Positions 58,646-64,000 of a stretch of DNA of 64,000 nt are shown here, piece by piece. The position numbers and the translations under genes are program-made. The notes beneath the pieces are model-generated. The model made no database searches. It was not told the origin of the DNA and worked only from the letters and a program-made list of their open reading frames with translations. The stretch is taken from positions 620,001 through 684,000 of the forward strand of contig JAALGY010000015.1 of NCBI GenBank assembly GCA_032358165.1, written 5' to 3'. Source of the stretch: Diplosphaera chodatii (lineage: Eukaryota; Chlorophyta; Trebouxiophyceae; Prasiolales; Stichococcaceae). Within the stretch, counting starts at the first letter, position 1. Each line of letters begins with the position of its first letter.

Positions 58646-61600
58646 ATGGACAGTAACGATGGTAGAGATCTACAACCGAGGCCGGCCAGCTTTAGGCCGT
58701 TCAGAGTCATAGGATCGGTGAGAAAACATTGCTGCTCGAGTCTGAAGAAGTGCCACAACGTTTTGATCAGCATCGTTGTGTCCACAGGCCATACACTGAC
58801 CAGGCTGGCTGACTCCGACACTGCAGGTGGCCACAGCCATAGCTCGCACGGCAGGCAGCGCCATTGCCTTGGTCGAGGATGCAGAGCTGCGCAAGTACGA
58901 TGCGCATTGTGGCGTGCTTGCCACACCCCCTGAATGCTTATCTGCAACACATAGGTCAGCATACCTGCGGCCCGGGCACTGCAGGTTGGCACTCAGCAGG
59001 ATCCCGTTCGTGCTATAGGAAAGCCAGCGACCTGGTGGTGGGCCAGGCCAAGGGCGGCTTCGACACTGTCCGAAAGGGCGTTGCGACGGGCGCCGACTCA
59101 ATTGGCCAGCGCATCCGCTCAGGGCCAGCGCAAGTGCAGAGCGTGCTCAGCACTTTGCAAAAGCGCATCGAGGAGCAGCGCCTGCTCATGGCCCTGAAGG
59201 TGCATATTGATACGGTGCAGGGGTGCACAGCCGATGTGACTCCGCCTCTGTAAAGCGTCTTTTCGATTGATGCTGGGAGCCAGCGTCGAGCTTGATCGAC
59301 CACACATACAGGAGGAGCGGGATGAGCCCGTGGACGTGCAGATTGGGCCGCAGCTGTACGAGCATGCGCCGCAGGAGCTGCGCTCGCGGCTGTGGGTCGC
59401 GCTGCTGGACAACGGCACGCTGGCCAGCAGCGTTGAGCACAGCGCGGTGTGTGTGGCGCACTTTGCCCTAACGTGTAATGTCTCGACTGGTGCCAGTGTG
59501 TCCGTGTGTCGTTCAATCGTGCAATGGGCATTGGCAGTGGCCCACCCATCACGAGTGACGATATGACGCATTGCAGCTGACGCGCACCGGCAGCGGGTTG
59601 TCCGGGAGCCGGCCCGGATCTGCTGTGCGCCACAGCTCATCGTGGCCCGGCGAGGACCGCCCGGACGCGTTGCCAGAGGCCAGTGAGGACGGCCAGCTCG
59701 GTGCAGCTTCGCAGCCTCAGGAGTCAGACCAGGCGGAACCTAGCGGTGATGCTGAGCATACCGTCGCGGCAAGCACAGAAGCAGCAGACATGGCATCAGC
59801 AGGGCAGCAGGCCAGCCCGCATGTCGAAGATGCAGCGGTCAATGCACAGGGCAGGGCAGATGCAGCAGAGCCTGCGGGCAACAGCGAAGAGACGCTCGCA
59901 GGTGCACCTGCGGGTCCGCAAGCTGAGGCAGGAGATGCTGTAGCAGCAGCCGGAGAAGCATCAACCATGCCGAGCGACGCAGGCAACAGTTCAGGAGCGA
60001 CGGCGCAGGCAGCAGCTGCTGCGCAGCCACAGAGCCCTACAAGCGCAGGGGAGCCGTACAGCCTGCCGCCGCAGGACCCCTACAGCTTCGTGCGGAGGGT
60101 GCCTGCAGCTGCTGACTCGCCACAAGCGTCGCCCCGCACACGCGGCTATGGTTGGGCACGGCAGAAGTCAAGGCAGGACCAAGTGCAGGAGGAGCTGTCT
60201 GGCAACAACGGACAGCTCAGCCCGCGGATGGCACAAGCGCGTCAGGCTGCCGAGGCAGCGGACCGTATTGTGGCAGATGCTGCGGCCGCTGACGCTGCGT
60301 CTGGCATTGCTGCCGAGGCGGCGGCTGCGGTGGCAGCTGCCGCCTCTGCAGGAGTGGTCCTGCCAGACAGCCGACGCCAGTCGGACGGCAGCAATGGTGC
60401 AGCAGCAGTTGGGAGCAGCAGCTCTGACAGCCAGAGTCCAGGACAGCGGGCAGTGCAGCGGCTGTCGGACTTCACTGCCAGGCACGCAGCGGCACTGGAC
60501 CAACAAAGAAACAGCGACAGTGGCACGGCGTCCTCGTCGCAGCCTGACGACAAGAGCGCGCACCTCACCAGCAGCGCAGCCAGCACACACGACATCGGAC
60601 TACGGCGAGACAGCCGCGGCCACCTCGTGCGCCACGGCAGCTCCAGTCGGGTGAGCAACGTCTGCAGATGAGCTGGCTGCAACTTTGTTGGCAAGTTCGC
60701 TTGTCCTCCAACTGAGGCGCTGCCGTCTTAGCACTGCACCAGTGCAGCAGCTCCTCTTGATGCACATCTTGCATACGCTGTTCAACAGACTTCCTCTTGT
60801 AGCAGGCAGCACAGGGCACAGACGGCTCCAATGTGATGGCAGTCAGTGCCCCGACATCTCGGGCCTCGTCGGTCGGTCAGCATTCGCCCGCCGCGCCCGC
60901 GCCCTTTGACGCCGACTTTCCTGGTTTCTCACGGAACTCTGGCGAACTTGATGCATGGGAGATGGTTCAGGTGCTCTTGACGTGCTGTGCAATGCCGCCC
61001 TTCAGGGACTGACAACTCGACGGTTTGCACCACCTGCAGCAACATGCCACGCTCAGTCATCCTACGAGGGCAGCATGCTAAAACAGGCTGACATGCACGC
61101 AGGATGGAGGGGTGCTGTACAATTTTGAGGGCAGCACCGGGCTGTCAGCACGCCTGCACCCCGCCGCGCACGCCAAGCTCAGCCCCGAGGACATTGCCAT
61201 CTGGCAGAGTAAGCCGGTTCGCTCAGATGAGCAGTGTCCCATGCTGATGTGACAGGCCTGGCCTGAGCTGCAGTACATTGAGTCTTCACGCACACCTCAA
61301 CTTGTATATGGCATAACACATGCCATCGACTTTATGAATAGAGTTTCCTTGCTGATGATGCATTCCAATCCTTGCAGAGCTGATGGTGGCCATCATGACG
61401 CTGCCGTGGCCTATCAGCACCGAGTATCCAGAGGACTGCCGCTACAACACTCTGCTGCAGATCAGCATTGGCCAGGTGCGATGCTGGTGAACCCTGGAAT
61501 GTCTGCAGCATAGATCTGCCGCCAGTAGTGAGCGCACTTCAGACCTGCAGGCGCCGTCAACCATGTTCTCCTTCTCATTCTGCTCCCTTGAAGTGCAGGA

Positions 61601-63863
61601 GGAGACGGATGACATCATCTCGCGTGACATCAACCGCACCTTCCCGGAGCACCCGCAGTTTGGCTTCGAGCAGGGGCAGCAGGCACTCTTCCGTGTGCTG
61701 AAGGCATACTCACTGCACGACCTGGAGGTACCCTCTTGGCCATTCCATGAACAGCCTGTACTGCAATCAAGGTGCACACACATCCGGAGGCATGCGCTTG
61801 TGCTTGGAGTCTGATGTCTGACAATCACGGGGAGACACATGCTTGCCGCAGGTGAACTACTGCCAGGGCATGGCCTTTGTGGCGGGCATCATCCTTATGT
61901 ACCTGCCTGAGGAGCCAGCATTCCGCATGCTGGCGCGCTTGCTGGACGAGCGTGGCCCCAACCTGCGGCGCCTGTACCTACCTGGCCTCGAGGTGCGCAA
62001 CACGTCGTGGTGATACAACAGGACACGAAGTGATCGCCTCTGAGCCTCCTTCTACACGTGTGGATTGCATCGAATGATGCTGGGGGTGTCAGCTGTGCGT
62101 GCATAAGAGTATATGCATTGCATGCGCTGCTGTGGCTAAAGGCAAGTGTGCAGCCTCACCGCGTGCTTGCTGCAGGGGCTGAAGCAGCAGCTGCGGGCAC
62201 TGGAGTGGCTGATGGAGCGCCATTTCCCAGCCCTTGCTGCCCATCTGCAGGTTGATACTATAAACGTTGTGCTGTGCTGTCATCCGCCTGGCAGCGAGGC
62301 TGAGTCAATCCGACGCTGGCATATGTTGCATGAGTTGGCCGCCGCCTATGTCTATGAGGGCACGATAAAACTACAAAGTGCTATTTCTGCAGGCCAACAC
62401 AGTGGCGCCGGTGCTGTACGCCAGCCAGTGGTTCCTGACGCTGTTTGCTTGCCCGTTCCCCTCCGCCTTCTCTGCACGGGTCATTGACATCATCCTGGCA
62501 GAGGGCCACTCCGAGATCCTGCTGCAGGCATGGCCGATTTCAGCCTCCCCATGTGCTGTTCAATACACAAAATTGACTATGTTCTCTGAGTGGTTGCGTA
62601 CTCATATGTTGACGTGTGTAACTGAGTGGCTACAACTTTGGAATCTGCAGACGGCACTGGCAGTTGTGGCGCAGTGTGAGACCGAGTTGCTGCAGCTGGA
62701 CGACTTCGAGGACCTCATCACCCACCTCAAGGTGCAGCACATCTTCGTGTTTCGGCAGTCCGCAGCCCACACTGCCAGGCTGCGGCTGCACAGCAAGACC
62801 GCGGCCCTTGCACGACATACTCGGTGCCTGCATGCTCAGAGCGCCATGACTGTGCCAAGGTAAAGGCTGGCATGCACATAGGTTGAGCCCGTGCGGTGGA
62901 GTGAGAAGAAGCAGCGCACGGTGCTGAACGCGGCAGTCAGCAGCGTGGTCACAAGCGAGATGATACGTGCTGCGACATTCGCCGTCAGCACTGGCTACTC
63001 CGGCTCCCTGTCCCGACGTACCTCCAGCCGCGCAGATGTGAGTCGTGTGTCACACAACTTGCTTGCATCAGCAATGCTCCTGAGCTTCGTTTCAGTATTG
63101 CTGTGTTGACTGATAGCCTGCCGAGGGGCTGAGGTGTATGGCAAGGGCTTGCGCACCCTGTTTCAAAAGGCGTGTGCCAATCGTGGGGCCGACTTGGTTG
63201 TCACTGGTGCTGATCAGACCTCCTATGTCATGCCGTCACAGGTTGTAACGGCAGCCTCTGCAGCTGCTGCAGTGGCTCACTCACGCGGCCGCTCGTTCAG
63301 CAACCCTGCACAGCCCAGCGCCGGCGTGAATGCCAACGACCTGTCCGATGCCCTAGCAACTGTTGAGCTTTCGCATGGTGCGCAATGATGACCATCATCA
63401 GTTCGTTGTCCTTCAGGTGTCCTCGCTTGCCAGTCTATATGCAAGCAACGTATGGTTCGCTAACTAGCGGCATAACCCACGCTCGTCATTCTGTCAAATG
63501 CAGACTCGGTGGCGGCCAAATCAGAGATCACAGACGCCACATTGGGCACAGAAGACCTGGAGCTGGTGTGCACTTCATGCTCGTGTGCACCTGCATGCTT
63601 GCAGTGCATAGTGATCATGTCCCTGCCCGCACTGGAGGCTGCTTGCATGCATGTTCCTCACACAGCCGTGCCACCTGCAGGTGCTAGCCATGGACATGCT
63701 GTTGGACACCCCGGCCCAGCCAGGCAGCAGCGAGGCATCTGGACGCCATGGCGTGCAGCCATCTGCGACCTCGGCCCAGATGGAGCCAATCGCAGAGCAT
63801 GTGCAGACAGAGGCAGAAGGGAGGAAGGAGGCAGCCGGCGCAGCATCAGCCAGTCAACAATAG
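58646..63863 (+). CDS. TBC-domain Rab GTPase-activating protein (EVI5/RabGAP1 type) with large insertion
   Basis: The TBC domain accelerates GTP hydrolysis by Rab proteins in membrane traffic. Seventeen exons encode 998 residues: 58646-58717, 58827-58894, 59019-59199, 59312-59446, 59577-60650, 60806-60970, 61103-61208, 61378-61475, 61599-61727, 61852-61992, 62176-62250, 62393-62527, 62651-62731, 62882-63037, 63242-63377, 63504-63565, 63681-63863. The first TBC element is HAPQELRSRLWVALL (about 125-139). The Arg finger is in SRDINRTFPEHP (R646) and the Gln finger in NYCQG (Q681). YASQWFLTLFACPFP and LDDFEDLITHL complete the domain. Between the first element and the Arg finger lie about 460 mostly Ala/Ser/Gln low-complexity residues, largely one 358-codon exon. 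Intron 12 is GC-AG (CAG|GCATGG). The C-terminal tail is Ser/Ala-rich. Both catalytic fingers are intact. Confidence 0.92.
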
Positions 63864-64000
63864 GCCCCACGCTGATCTGCGGTGTTTCTTATGTTGCGTT
63901 TATGTTGCGGCAGTGCTGCACGATGTACACTATATGGCTGGATTGTGTGATGGTAGTGCCATGAGGCGTGACAGGCATTGCGGCTTGGCCACATTGAACA

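Noticed and set aside
1..64000. Prokaryotic contamination, CRISPR arrays, insertion sequences or viral remnants
   Set aside because: Dense spliceosomal introns and eukaryote-only families throughout. No direct-repeat arrays, transposase or integrase motifs, or long terminal repeats were seen.

Overview
The window is a gene-dense, intron-rich piece of eukaryotic nuclear DNA. Three things point to a green alga, plausibly a trebouxiophyte: a plant-type methylthioribose kinase, a plant-type formiminotransferase, and a probable plastid membrane protein with a transit-peptide-like N-terminus. The DNA is GC-rich with TGCA/GCATGC-rich introns, and most genes are cut into exons of 60-250 bases. I rebuilt the genes by hand from donor and acceptor sites, reading frame and family conservation. 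Unless an entry says otherwise, the summed exons are a whole number of codons. There are no rRNA, tRNA, CRISPR or prokaryotic features.

Layout. 1-7643 (-): 5' part of a giant coiled-coil gene that leaves the left edge. 8262-10228 (+): GPN1 GTPase. 10436-15109 (-): methionine-salvage isomerase (MtnA) apparently fused to methylthioribose kinase (MtnK). 15635-16747 (+): small coiled-coil protein. 17806-19949 (-): secreted RNase T2. 20330-21945 (-): formiminotransferase. 22423-23130 (+): small membrane protein, 5' end unresolved. 23965-26672 (-): PLAT-like plastid membrane protein. 27060-29208 (-): extended SDR (3-beta-HSD family). 29876-31281 (-): PRXL2-type peroxiredoxin-like protein. 31716-32755 (+): UBA plus peptidyl-tRNA hydrolase 2. 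32756-36102: poorly resolved, with at least one probable small gene. 36103-38381 (+): HMCES/SRAP DNA-protein crosslink protein. 38788-55011 (-): 50-exon gene for a ~3,310-residue protein with an N-terminal MSP-like domain and a very long coiled coil. 55508-56238 (+): TFIIS-N domain protein. 56842-58056 (-): membrane-anchored coiled-coil protein. 58646-63863 (+): TBC Rab-GAP with a large insertion.

The genes are mostly unrelated housekeeping functions rather than one pathway: Met salvage, folate C1, translation quality control, DNA repair, vesicle traffic, redox, and Pol II or GPN assembly. The most unusual observations are the isomerase-kinase fusion, the high share of GC-AG introns (14 of about 170), the giant MSP-coiled-coil protein, and the TBC domain interrupted by about 460 residues.
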